DNA from: Lichtheimia corymbifera B2541
Lineage: Eukaryota > Mucoromycota > Mucoromycetes > Mucorales > Lichtheimiaceae
Length of the DNA stretch: 64,000 nucleotides
Direction of reading: 5' to 3'
NCBI GenBank assembly: GCA_000697475.1
Contig: JNEU01000786.1
Coordinates: 120,785-184,784 of the forward strand
Part shown: positions 51,590 to 62,867 of the stretch, in pieces
Layout of the letters: each line of letters begins with the position of its first letter
How positions within the stretch are numbered: position 1 is the first letter of the stretch
The notes under the pieces: generated by a model
Told to the model about the DNA's origin: nothing
What the model saw: only the letters and a program-made list of their open reading frames with translations
Databases searched by the model: none
Made by a program: the position numbers and the translations under genes

Positions 51590-53777
51590 ATGTTGCAACG
51601 ACTTTTGGCGACTGGCATCAATGTCCTCGTCTATACAGGCAATGGCACCTCACCGAATTCAGTAAAGCATGCACAAAAGACGCTCAAGCAAATACTCGGC
51701 CATGCTTACGACATTATCCCTGTTGACGCACGCACATTGCAAAGTGAACCCTGGGAAGATTCTTGCTCCATGTTGGTTATGCCGGGAGGTCGTGATTTGC
51801 CGTATTGCGCTGATCTGAATGGTGCTACCAATACACGTATCAAGAACTATGTGAATGGTGGTGGTCGTTATCTCGGTCTTTGTGCAGGAGCCTATTATGC
51901 CTCGAGTTGCATTGAATTTGAGCAAGGCAGACCTGATATGGAAGTGTGTGGACTACGTGAACTCGCCTTTTTCCCTGGTACATGTCGAGGCACCATGTAT
52001 CCTGGATTTGTCTATGACAGTGAGCAAGGAGCCAGAAGCACGCCTGTCCAACTGATCAGCGAGTATTTGCAACCTTTCTATGGCAACGATGAATTGGTCC
52101 CAAAGACGCTTCACATGTATTACAATGGCGGTGGCTACTTTGCTCATGCTGAAGACTATGAGAATATCCAAGTCCTGGGTCGATTTATTGATGCTGGCAT
52201 ATGCAAAGATGAAACGAATCCTGCAGCCGCTATCTCGTGCAGTGTCGGCAAAGGCACCGCTGTCTTGATTGCCACCCATCCCGAATATGATATGGAAACC
52301 TTTGATGATAAGGTCATGCAGGATTTGGTCGCTTCTGAACCCGATCGCAAGCTCTTTTTGCGTGCTGTCCTCGCCAAAATGGGTCTCGATGTCGGCAACA
52401 AGAAACCCGAGAACGATGAAATTCCAGCACTGACACCCATCTATCTTTGTGCCAACAATCCCATGGCAACTCGCTCTATTGCCACAGAACTCGAGTCTCT
52501 CGCCAAGGATGGTGTTCTCAAAGATTCCACCAATGAGTTTTGGTTGACAAGAAAAGACAATGAGGATATCCACCAAAAGTTGGCTTCTTTACAACTCAAC
52601 AATAACGACAAAGACTCAGTAACCCCACTGGAAATTCGACTCATGACATCCGATCCTGCATGGCCAGATGCTACTGTGACGCCCAATTTCAATATCAAGA
52701 CATTCTTTGAAGAGCTGAAGCGCCAACGAGAACGTGAATGGGGTGGAGGCAAATGGTATCATTTTGGTAACGTGATGATGTATTCTCAAGTCATCACAAG
52801 CACACAAACCGTTCTAGACAAGTAAGTGCATCGTCGATTTAGTTATTATTCTTTATCTTATACATGGATCCATAGGAATTATAACTTTGCCCAAGCACTG
52901 CCTACTGGATTAGTATGTCTGGGAACAAACCAACTCGCTGCACGAGGTAAGATTGAATATGGATTAGGTGTGTGTATACTGACATTTTTTATAGCGCGTG
53001 GTAGAAATTCCTGGGTCTCACAATTGGGTGCTCTTCAATTCAGCTTTCTTGTACGCCATAGTACTCGATTATCCCATGCTCCTGTCGTCTTTATCCAATA
53101 TTTGATCGCTCTTGCAGTGGTGGAAAGCATTCGAGAACGCAAGGGTTATGAAGACGTCCCTCTTCGCGTGAAATGGCCCAATGACGTCTATGCCGATATC
53201 AATGGTGATTTGAAAAAGGTGGGCGGTCTTTTAGTCAATTCAAGTTTCGTGCAAGATGAGTTCCTTTTGGTGATTGGTAAGTTTTTCTCTTGGGTCATCG
53301 TTGTCGTAGGCAAGTATTTAACTTGTTCCTATTTAGGATGTGGCATCAATTTAGGAAATCCAAAGCCCACGGTCTCTATCAATGATGTGATCCGAAAACA
53401 CGACAGTTCTCTCGCACCCTTGTCTTCTGAAGAAGCACTCGCTGGCATGTTGACGACATTTGAACGATTTTATTCCCAGTTTTGTGAAAAGGGCATGGGA
53501 CCCTGGTTCTTGGATACCTATTATAAGCGATGGCTTCACAGGTAAAAAGGATGGGAGAGGGAATTTTATTCTACATGATAGCTAACGGATCGCTTATAGT
53601 GACAAGATTGTGACCTTGACAACACATGACAATGTTCGCGTCAAGATTACTGGCATCACCCATGATTATGGCATGTTGGAAGCAGTGGCCGTTGATGGAT
53701 CAAACAAGCGTTACACCTTACAGCCTGATGGAAATAGCTTTGATATGTTGAAGGGCTTAATTATAAAGAAGGCATAG
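51590..53777 (+). CDS. BPL1: Biotin--protein ligase
   Basis: Exons 51590-52821, 52876-52946, 52995-53276, 53337-53541, 53600-53777 give 655 aa. The N-terminal ~270 residues are the glutamine-amidotransferase-like domain found in fungal Bpl1 (LVMPGGRDLPY, GRYLGLCAGAYYAS). The catalytic part has the biotinyl-AMP loop ARGRNSW (~435-441) and VKWPNDVY with Lys494, then GGLLVNSSF and GCGINLGNP, and a C-terminal SH3-like domain. It attaches biotin to acetyl-CoA and pyruvate carboxylases. The first true ATG is 51590 (the upstream frame opens with TTG). The loop reads ARG-ARGRN across intron 2. Confidence 0.93.
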
Positions 53778-54231
53778 ACCAAGTCAATTAATGTATTAGG
53801 TAATCAGATTGCTTTATTGGTAAATGACTTTTTGGCATTGTCTGTGTGCTATCCGCATTCCTCACGTGATTCAACACCCCCTGACGTGGTATTTTTTTGG
53901 GAGAGGGTAAAACATTTGCTCGAGTATTAAAGATGGTGCCTTGTCCCTGAAGAGATCTCACGTGACACAAAATCTACGAATGGCGCAATCGAAAAAGATG
54001 ATCATCATCAGCAAAAAGTATCATTGAAGAATGGAGAAGATAGTATTCTCGCAGTGAAAAGGTGCATATAATAAGCGAGTCGTGTCAATTGTATCTTGAC
54101 GGTCAAAATGAAAAGGGCGAAATCAACGTGATGTCATTCACCGCTTACCTTTATTTGGATGAGCACATGCACTTTGCTGAATACTTTCTTTCTGTTTTTT
54201 TCCCACCTAAAGTCTTTTCCCACTTGTTCCA
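53778..54231. other. Intergenic region before the FHA-RING gene
   Basis: 454 bp. Two perfect TCACGTGA palindromes lie at 53862-53869 and 53958-53965, 96 bp apart. The second lies in the sequence TCTCACGTGAC, also found upstream of TIM54 at 58096. Confidence 0.55.
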
Positions 54232-56243
54232 ATGACTGAATCAGAGTGTCTTCCAGTCATTACACCTGCTCCTTCATTGCAGCAACAACAGGACACGACA
54301 AACTATCGAACAACATCGGTCTCGTCTGATTCAACCCCGTTGCAAGTTCAGGACACGTTACCCACTGCAAGCAAAGTGGACTCTACACAGACGACCAGTG
54401 CTATTACTCCACCAAAGACGTTGCATGTACGCATAGTCCCCAATATTGAGAATCCTAGTCGTGCTCTTATATTCGAGATTTTGGATCGAGAGTTGGCCGC
54501 TGGATCGGTTATCAAACTAGGAAGGTTTACGGATCGTCCCTCAGGATGTGTGGAATGCATGTCTTTTAAAAGCAAGGTTGTATCGCGGTCCCATTGTGAG
54601 ATTTGGGTACATTCAGATGGAAAGGTACGAAACACACATACACAAGAGGATCAATTATTTAGCCGCGGCTGCTCAAACAACAAATTAATAGCTGTACATT
54701 CGTGACACAAATTCGTCCTCTGGCACGTTCCTCAATCACATCCGCCTAAGTGCTCCTGGCCAAGAGAGTCCAGCAACTGAAATACAACATGGAGACATTG
54801 TGCAATTGGGTGTGGATTATCAAGGCGGTGAAGAGGAGATTTATCGATCCGTCAAGATGCGTTTTGAACTCAACATGTCTCGAAAGCCAAGACCATTGTC
54901 CTTTAGCATGTCACAATTCAACAATCTGATGACTCTTTCCCGTGTTGCCAGTAGTCACAGCGAGGATCAACAAGTTATACGATCATCTATGGTAATTCCA
55001 ATCGAGGAGGATGAACCGGATGAACCCAGCTGCTCAGCTCCTGCAGTTGCTGCTACTACGACAACGACAACATCCAATGCCATGGAAACCAACGATGAAG
55101 AGGAGATGCCCGAAGTCGATGAATGCTCCATTTGCCTTTATGCTTTGGCTCCATTGCAAGCCTTGTTTGTTGCACCTTGTTCACATTCATTCCATTTCAT
55201 GTGTATCCGATCCCTTCTCAACAGCTATCCAGGATTTCAATGTCCTATCTGCCGTAGCTACTCAGATTTGGAAGCTAGCGTTGCATTGGAACCTGAAGAA
55301 GTCATGGCCAAGTTTGGCTTACGATGCAAATCATTTGTTCCACCTCCAGAGACTGCATTCGCCAGTGGGCATCAACAACCATCCAGTGACAACAATCCTA
55401 CTACAACTACAACTACAACTTCTCCTCCTTGTATTTCGAAAGCAACCACTTCATCGCCATCATGTTCAATGCAAGTCCCTGCAGACCCATCTCCGACTCA
55501 GCCATCCTTGACACACCGTAAGTCTATGACATAAAAAGTTAACTCATCACCATCACCTAACAATGAAAACATGAATAGTTCGAGATGCTTCGCCACGTGA
55601 CCGTCGTACTGTGTTTGTCGAAAGCGATTGTTCCGTTATTCGTGATGCCTCACCACGTGATCGACGTACCGTATTTGTGGATAGCGATGTGAATATATTG
55701 CAAACTACTCAAGAACAACAACAACAACAACAACAACAACAGCCACAGCAACCTGAACAATCACAACAACAACAAGTACGAACACCACAACCACAACCAC
55801 AGCCACAACCGCAATCCCAACCACAACAAATCCCTCAACCACGACCACGGAGTACAACACAGCGGCGCTCAGAAAAACGACTCAGTGCAGCCAATATCAT
55901 GGAGAAACTGAAATTAACATTATTCGAAAAACGCAAATTCACCGTCGCTATGCGAAGTGACCAACAACAACAGCAACAGCAGCAACAACAACAACGAGGC
56001 TATAAACGATCCAACCGCACCAGACCCCTTTCTTATCCAAATTTCTTAATGCGCCATTCTCATCGTGACGACGACACATCGCAACCAGAACAACAACATA
56101 ACAACGATCTTCCATCTACATCCGCATTATCCCGTCATCAATCTTCTTTGCCACGATCATCCAATTCACAATTATCACAAATTCAGGAGGAATCGGAAGA
56201 TTTATCTCGTCGTGAACCTATGGTAGTTGACATTTGCACTTAG
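54232..56243 (+). CDS. DMA1: FHA-RING ubiquitin ligase (Dma1/Dma2-like)
   Basis: Exons 54232-54624, 54692-55517, 55579-56243 give 627 aa. An FHA domain (residues ~65-205) has VIKLGRFTDR, VVSRSHCEIW and LYIRDTNSSSGTFLNHIRLS. A C3H2C3-type RING follows (CSICLYALAPLQALF, CSHSFHFMCIRSLL, CPICRSYSD). This pairing is that of Dma/Chf proteins, which delay mitotic exit by ubiquitinating septin or spindle regulators after reading phospho-Thr. The C-terminal third is a long disordered Gln/Pro-rich tail, longer than in yeast. It begins with a duplicated RDASPRDRRTVFV unit created across intron 2. Confidence 0.88.
55579..55692 (+). repeat. Direct 57-bp coding duplication
   Basis: Two successive copies (about 55579-55635 and 55636-55692) encode RDASPRDRRTVFVESD and RDASPRDRRTVFVDSD. 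They differ mostly at synonymous positions, so the duplication is not recent or the peptide is under constraint. Confidence 0.85.
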
Positions 56244-56608
56244 CATTATAACTATCTCTCTCTCTCTCCCACACACATTATCTAGCTTTCTCTCTCCCCT
56301 TTCTCTTTAGAGTCAGCAGAATATCCCATTCATATCATGTATAATATAAGCGCTATGACCACTGCTAACTTTTCACACACCCGTTAGCATTAATAACACT
56401 TTTTTGTGTGGGAGGTTCACTACTACTATGGGATGTGTGTACACTTGAACAATGAAGCGACTTCGGTTTTATCATGATGGATGGGGATAATATATATATT
56501 TATATACACACTCCTTTGGTTGTATCTCAAACATGGATCTCAAGGGGGTTGGGTGTTTAACATGCAGATGAAATTATTGATTTTATCTAGATACAAGTAA
56601 CATATAGT
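56244..56608. other. Convergent intergenic region
   Basis: 365 bp between the ends of the FHA-RING gene and TIM54. It has CT-rich and AT-rich stretches that fit 3' ends. No gene is supported. Confidence 0.5.
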
Positions 56609-57829
56609 CTATGGAAGATCATCACTGGCATAGGTACGAAGGACGTTCTTCACCTCTGGTTCCAAAGTAATTGGGGTGTCCTCTTCAAGCACCTTTTCTG
56701 CATCCTCGCCAATCCAATACCGCTTTTCCTGATTGCCTGCATCAATATCCTCTTCTCTTAAGGGTCTGGATTCGTTAAGGACAGCTGCTACGGCGTATTG
56801 GCCAATGTCTGTTATCCGAGTGTAATCCGTGATCCAACGATAAATGCGATAAGGAATATTGGTCCATCCAATGATGTTTTCGTGTGGGATATACATGACA
56901 GGCGAGAAAAGAGATGGCGTCAACACGACAGGCTTTTCATCCACCATCGACAATGCATTGTTGTTTTCATGCACAGGTTCTTCGTACAAGATGGGTTCCT
57001 GGGGTGTCTCCTGTGTGTTGCTGTTGTTGTTGTCTTGTACTGCAAGTGGTTGTTCTTGTTTATCGGATGATTCCTCCTCCTTGTCATCTTGTTGCTTTGG
57101 TGCATCCAGGCTGCTGTGGCATCCCTTTTCGATACCACGTAACAATTCACCCCATGCAAGTCTTCCAATAGCCAACATGCCATCATAGTCGTTTTCTTGT
57201 TTTGTTTTGTTCATCATCGATGTCACTTGTTGATACTGTTGTTGTTGAGACTCTGGGGTGATGGGTGCATAAGGATTATGTAGAGCGGGTGATGCTGCTT
57301 CATCCTGGTGTTGTTGTTGTTCATGCTGTGATTGTTCTGCCAATTGCTGTCTTCGTCGTCGTACAACTTCTTCAATGACAGCTGATTCAATAGCTCCCTT
57401 TGACTTGCCCTCCATGACATCATAATCTACTGCACCAGCAACGAGAATAGGCTATGTTGAATGTTGAGTCTCCATTCCATATGTGTATGAATAGATCCAC
57501 TAGTTTACCTTGACATATTCATGGAACCAAGCACGACTTTTATCCATGTGATCACCTGGAGGAGCCATAAGATACACAACGACTTTGCGTGGCATTTCCT
57601 ACTAAATTCAATTAATATCTCTGAACACCAACACCTATACAAAAGTAAACTTTACATGGACACCACAAGGGCGATCGCCCAGAAATGACACTCTGCTGCA
57701 TTGCGCTTTTCGTGCTTCGGCTGCGTGATGCTTGCTAAAGTAGACTGTTCCCGAAATTAAGGAAAGGACAGAGCAGAATATAACGGTTCCTTTGGAAGGT
57801 GCTTTGAATTTGAATGGCTGCTGGTTCAT
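56609..57829 (-). CDS. TIM54: Mitochondrial inner-membrane translocase subunit Tim54
   Basis: Exons 57656-57829, 57509-57598, 56609-57451 give 368 aa, all introns phase 0. The N-terminus (KAPSKGTVIFCSVLSLISGT) is a basic segment and a single membrane helix. The family-typical KVVVYLMAPPGDHMDKSRAW and PILVAGAVDYDVMEGKSKG follow, then a Gln-rich insert and a conserved C-terminal part with YIPHENIIGWTNIPYRIYRW. Tim54 is a fungal-specific subunit of the TIM22 complex that inserts multi-span carriers into the inner membrane. The assignment rests on these blocks and length (yeast 478 aa, so this copy is compact). Confidence 0.85.
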
Positions 57830-58305
57830 AACAATGGCGGAGGTGGTAGTGGTGGTGGAGGGTGGGGTTGCCAGCTAAAACAAAGCGTCAACAACTCGAT
57901 ACAACCTTGTGACTCGGAACTGTGTGCAACACGAAAAGGGGGAATGAGCCACCACTGCCACCAGTTGTTGTCAGACGCACAATGAACATACAGCCTCCCC
58001 TTTATTTACAATCATCATTGTCCATCGACGTACCTATTCTTTATATAATGATATTTTACATGGGCGTATGATATAAATGACCCCGAAACTGAGAATCTCA
58101 CGTGACTTTAATCATATGCATTATGATAATCCCCCCCACACCTCCAATTGTCATATGCTGCCATTGGCTTTAGATTGAAAAGGAACAAGTCAACGTGCTT
58201 ATCATTTACGATCATGCTTCAATTATAAAATGGCGCCCATCATTATAGTTTCAAAGTTAAATTTATGCAAAGTAAATACAATGATGATATATAAAGGGCT
58301 GTCTA
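57830..58305. other. Intergenic region between TIM54 and the H3K9 methyltransferase
   Basis: 476 bp. It contains a perfect TCACGTGA at 58098-58105. No gene is recognised. Confidence 0.5.
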
Positions 58306-59839
58306 CTACTTATGGATCCATTTTCGACATTTCTGGGACTCACAATGACACGCGAACTTTCCCTTTGTTGAGGTTGCTTCTGACATGCTGTCACCACCTT
58401 GATAATCAATGGTAAGCTCCTCTCCCTTTTTGATATTGCGTTTTGCAAAGAAAGCAAGGCGATGGAAATCCGGGTTTGCGCTATCGTGGTACACAGCATA
58501 AACGTTCAGGTTGGGTTCGCATGAATGGTTAAAGAAATGGCTTGCGTTTCCCAGTAAAAAGGAATCAATGACGTATTCCACCGAATGATCCACGCCAGCG
58601 CCGAAATCCATATCGAACAAGTAGGTCATCCCAACCTTGTCATAGAATTTGCCTCGAAGCTCACCTTCCTCCTCTGTAATCACTTCTCCGAGATACTCCT
58701 CTACAAATTGACCACGCTTGATATTATCCATGGCCTTGACGCCCCATCCCTTGAACTTGGTTTTGAATATCTGTAAAGGTACGGTGCGGCCACGCTGTAC
58801 TATTCGGTTTCGGCATTCCTTTGCGCATCCACAGGTACTGTTGCATTCATAGATAGGGCTGCCTTGTTCGACAAGAAGCGTGCCATCAGGCGCGTACATT
58901 GGAGAATCTTCATGGCATGTTGCAGTGCACACACCCGTGCAGTCACATCGAATAAGGAATGCTGGATCGGGTGGGTTCACGTCTTTGGAATACACCAGCG
59001 AATTGATATACTTGAAGGATGAAGGAAATGGCTCGCTATCCACATTATTGACAACGGTGACGGATGGGACGACGCCTTTAAAGTATTGGGTATCATTGCG
59101 ATCACGCAATAAAGGTCGTATCAAACCCTACAAAAGAGGACATTGGTCATTATTCACTATTGAATTCACATCCACCAACCTTCTTCTTACCTGAGCTCGA
59201 CTCAACGATTGATCAAGGTTTTCCAGAAAACGAACAGCGTCTTTCCGTGAACTGCGTTTCATGATTTTGGACCATTCCTGTACAAGCTGATGATACACAA
59301 ATATGAATATGCAATCCAATATGCACCAAAAGACAATGCAACTTACCTTTGAAGGCAGATTATCGAGGTATTCCTTATCACTGGATGGTGCCTTGCGTTT
59401 GTTGGAAGCGATAGGAAGTGGTTGTTGGATATCTGGATCGAGGGTATTTTGCAAGAGAACTTTGCGTGTGCTGGTGAGGATATCAGGGATGCTTGAATTC
59501 TCCTTTAGAAGGGTGGTCTCAAACTCCTTGATGAGCTCCGTGTTGCCAAGCAGGTTCTTTTCACTTTCCCAGGTGTTGGCTTCCAACTCGTAACCATCCC
59601 ATTCAATCAGATAATAGATCTTCTTTCGCTAACGAAGCATAAGCTATAGGTTACCACCTCGACCCGTCTTGGCTCGTCAAGAATAAACTTACCTCCACCT
59701 TTCTCCCGGCAATGCGATGGACCTACGAACCAACCAACCAACCCCATTCTTCAATGAGCACGCGGACCTAATCGGACCCAAAAGTAGGTGGTACCATTTG
59801 AAAAAAACTTACATAGTATTCATCTTCGTTGAGTGTCAT
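58306..59839 (-). CDS. clr4: Clr4/SUV39-type histone H3K9 methyltransferase
   Basis: Exons 59813-59839, 59693-59722, 59347-59628, 59191-59286, 58306-59127 give 418 aa, all introns phase 0; the first two exons are only 27 and 30 nt. An N-terminal chromodomain (residues ~6-60, with YYLIEWDGYELEANTWE) is followed by pre-SET (Cys cluster from C206), SET (GWGVKAMDNIKRGQF, NHSC at 345-348, GEELTIDYQGG) and post-SET (CHCESQKC). It methylates histone H3 Lys9 in heterochromatin and, with the chromodomain, can spread the mark. Length is slightly below fission-yeast Clr4 (490 aa). Confidence 0.93.
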
Positions 59840-62230
59840 GAGGTACAAAGTTGAGGAGCGGCAGCGAAAGACGCGTATAAAGGAGGACGATGCACTCTAT
59901 GGAGCGAGACTGCGTGTTTTGTTATACCGATACACACCGAAATGAAGGCGTGACGTCGGTTTGGAGCCAATTAGAGGTGAAGTGCCGATCAAAATGGAAG
60001 GAAGTTGCTAAGCCACCTATCATGCTGACCAGAACAATAGGAGCACAATGCATCCCTTTGTATTACATGATTGTGTTTATTTCACGTGATGCATGGGTTA
60101 AAAAGGCAATCATTGACATCAAGGCAAGTTTCGGAAAACAAGAGGTCTTGGATGGATGGTTATTACTAACATTGGTCTACCTGCATGAATGGGATGATCG
60201 ATGATATCTAGATTAGGAAATTGGAACCTACATTAGCGAATGTCAAGATCACTCGGATCAGAGTAGATATATGTAGAGGGTGGCTGGTAAAATCTATCCG
60301 AATAAAGGTATCATCTTTGAAAGCGTGGTAATTCTTCGATATGGGTCTCAGGGTCGATATGTATTTTGTCGGCCGAATTTAGGTCCATCTGGCATCAACA
60401 GATATATAGGACGGAATGGGTCCAAGTAAATTTGTGATATAGTGACATATATATACAACAGTGGTACCTGGCGGAATGGCCACACACCGCTTCTTCGGCG
60501 CCCCCCCCCTTGGATATTGATATCGTTGGGAAGGTCAGATCAGATTTATTGCTACATCGGGTGATAAAATGACACAATGAACGACAATCGCGCCTTGGAT
60601 ATCCCTATCCATTGTCCTCCCTTGGTACGCTGAGAGCTGCTTATCCCATATATGTAGGTCGTACAATCCATGCCGGATAAGGGTTCTTGCCTGATGGCCG
60701 TCCAGGGACTTATGATTGTGGGGTTGCGCATAGGTTATTTTCACTAGCATGTATGTAATACTGTAGATGGCTGAAGAGCGTTGTATGGAGAGAGAGAAAA
60801 AAGTTAATTTGAAGGATACGAGGTGGCATGTATAGCTGATCCAGCAACAATCATATGTCGAAATCATAAGGCATATTAGGGTACATACGCGTTGTTTATC
60901 CTGAAAATATAGTGGTTTATCCCAGGTACATATAAGACGCCAATGGATACATATATGAGTGTGCGCGCGATATGGGGGATTCTGCGAGTGGATAAGGTTG
61001 TGTTTATGCTAGGAGAATAATAAGGTCCTAGGATTGCATATTTATCATGGAGGCACGTGATTATTCAGAAACAAGGCAAAATATTACCATAGTGTCACCA
61101 TTACATTGGGGCATTTCCTGGATGCATAACGACGTTCTTTACACACGTTTGCATGATGTGCATATAAATGAAATGATAGTGTCATGTTTAAGGGCTACAA
61201 TGATCTTTCGGCATATAAAAATCTAGGTGCTAGCTGCATTACACCAGATCATAAAATCGCCGATCCGCATCTTCACTCATAACACTCCTCGTGTAATATA
61301 GCTTTTCCTTCACAGCAATCTGGAGACCTGTAGAATCCACGGTCGATACGCAGAATGCTACATAGTATGCTGTGGCACACTCTCCATGTCAGCTCGGGGT
61401 TATCTTTGATGCAAATTTAGTCGCTCTGGTCTCTTCTACTACAACGATCATAGATACCGCTCATACACCCCCACTCACCTCTTGCCACAAAGCCATCCTC
61501 TTACATGTGGTCCTTATAACAAACAATGTCCTATATTGATACCTCCGACAATTGCTCCCCAATCTCATTGATGCGATGATATCTTCTAAAAGATGGACCA
61601 TTACATCTGCTGTCACTTACTTAATGACCATTTCGCAATTCGTATTCCGTAGATTCTGCAATTTTCTGCGCGTGCGACATTGCGCATGGTGGTAGATTAC
61701 ATCATAACATCTTAAATTCGATATTCAATCATCATGTGGGTGTTGGCATATTTGACTTCTCGTGATGTCGACAATACCAGCAGTTTGGAACCATTCACTA
61801 AGGAAGCTGATAGATCAATATTACAATGTGTGGGATACCCCTCTATTACGATATAATATTGATGAGCAAAAGTAGACCCGTAAACTATGTTGCTGTGACC
61901 TTGGTATGATTAAACATCTCTATATTTGGCTTGTGAAAAGTAGAGAACTCCTCTTTATCGCTTCAGATCATCCCTCACTGCTTCATAGCCTTATTTTGCC
62001 ACTGTGTTCATAACCTCGCCGCTATTTGTTGATAACCATCTCACCATTTACGTGTATACGATCATATTCATGCACGTTTAAATGTCGCCACTTTTACATC
62101 TCTTGCATACTTTTGTATTCGCGTTCCTGTACATCTGAAATTTAAACAAGATATATAACCATTAGAGCATTGTCTTCAAAATGAGCACAATTTCAAAGAG
62201 ACTTCACTACTATGCTCCTTTGTTTACTGT
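59840..62230. other. Gene-poor region
   Basis: About 2.4 kb with no supported gene, tRNA or repeat unit. A 104-codon frame at 59890-60204 starts 50 bp from the divergent methyltransferase ATG and has no recognisable features. Other frames are short. A TCACGTGA palindrome lies at 60082-60089. It leads into the retroelement at 62.6 kb and may be old inter-element DNA. Confidence 0.45.
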
Positions 62231-62527
62231 ATGTTAATCCGCTCATGGAATATGCAGGTCAACTATGTTCCCCAAGCCATTAATCAATACATAACAGCAG
62301 TGATAGGCACTAAAAGATTAAGCATGGATGGCAGGAGCAAATTAATGCACGTTGCGTATTGTGCGGCACGCCTTGGTAGTTTTCTTTTGAAAGAAATGGA
62401 ACAAAGCTACAAAGCGATCATGGCATGGAGGAGATCATTAAAGCTTCATAGTCCCAAAGGTAGCCTGCTTGATCGAATGATCAAGCTAAGTACGAATGAC
62501 ATTATTCATCTTGGTAGTTGGTCTTAA
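62231..62527 (+). CDS. Short uncharacterised open frame next to a retroelement
   Basis: 98 codons from an ATG at 62231. The protein is basic and helical, with no recognised domain (KLMHVAYCAARLGSFLLKEM). No introns or promoter signals are evident. It ends 56 bp before the inferred LTR boundary. It might be a decayed fragment of an older gene or element. Confidence 0.25.
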   Translation: MLIRSWNMQVNYVPQAINQYITAVIGTKRLSMDGRSKLMHVAYCAARLGSFLLKEMEQSYKAIMAWRRSLKLHSPKGSLLDRMIKLSTNDIIHLGSWS

Positions 62528-62583
62528 AATAAATTATGCAGTTCGGAGGGGTCGATTCGCTCAAAATTTTCAATATCTGCTTT

Positions 62584-62794
62584 TGTTGTAACCCTTACAT
62601 CTATGTATAGAATTGTGCTGGTGTAGGTGTGTTTGTGTGTGTGTGTGTATTGGTAACGTTAGTGAGTACGCGAGACTCGGTAGGTGTTCTGAAAGTTTTA
62701 TATAAACGAAAGATAGAACAAAGAATCATAAATCTAATCTGAGCTACACCTATACCAAGCACGTCGGAGATGTAGTGCCTGAACCACCACATCA
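62584..62794 (-). repeat. Putative 3' LTR (~211 bp)
   Basis: On the minus strand it begins TGATGTGG directly after a polypurine tract and ends GGTTACAACA, giving the expected TG...CA ends. A TATATAAA box sits mid-way (plus strand about 62697-62706), and a GT/CA dinucleotide run lies at 62627-62648. Without the 5' LTR the boundary is inferred. Confidence 0.55.
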
Positions 62795-62804
62795 CCCTCC
62801 CCCC
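62795..62804 (-). other. Polypurine tract (plus-strand primer)
   Basis: GGGGGGAGGG on the minus strand lies immediately upstream of the inferred 3' LTR, the standard position for the primer of plus-strand DNA synthesis in LTR elements. Confidence 0.6.
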
Positions 62805-62867
62805 AGGCTCCTATAGCCGATTTATGCAGCTGTGCACACTGCCTGGAGTATGATAAATAGTTTGTTA

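Noticed and set aside
59890..60204. 104-codon plus-strand frame close to the Clr4 start
   Set aside because: It starts in the divergent promoter, has no domain, and nothing else supports translation.
62231..62259. A 29-nt intron joining an upstream ATG frame (62181) to the frame at 62231
   Set aside because: Too short for a spliceosomal intron in this genome, where others are about 50 nt or longer.
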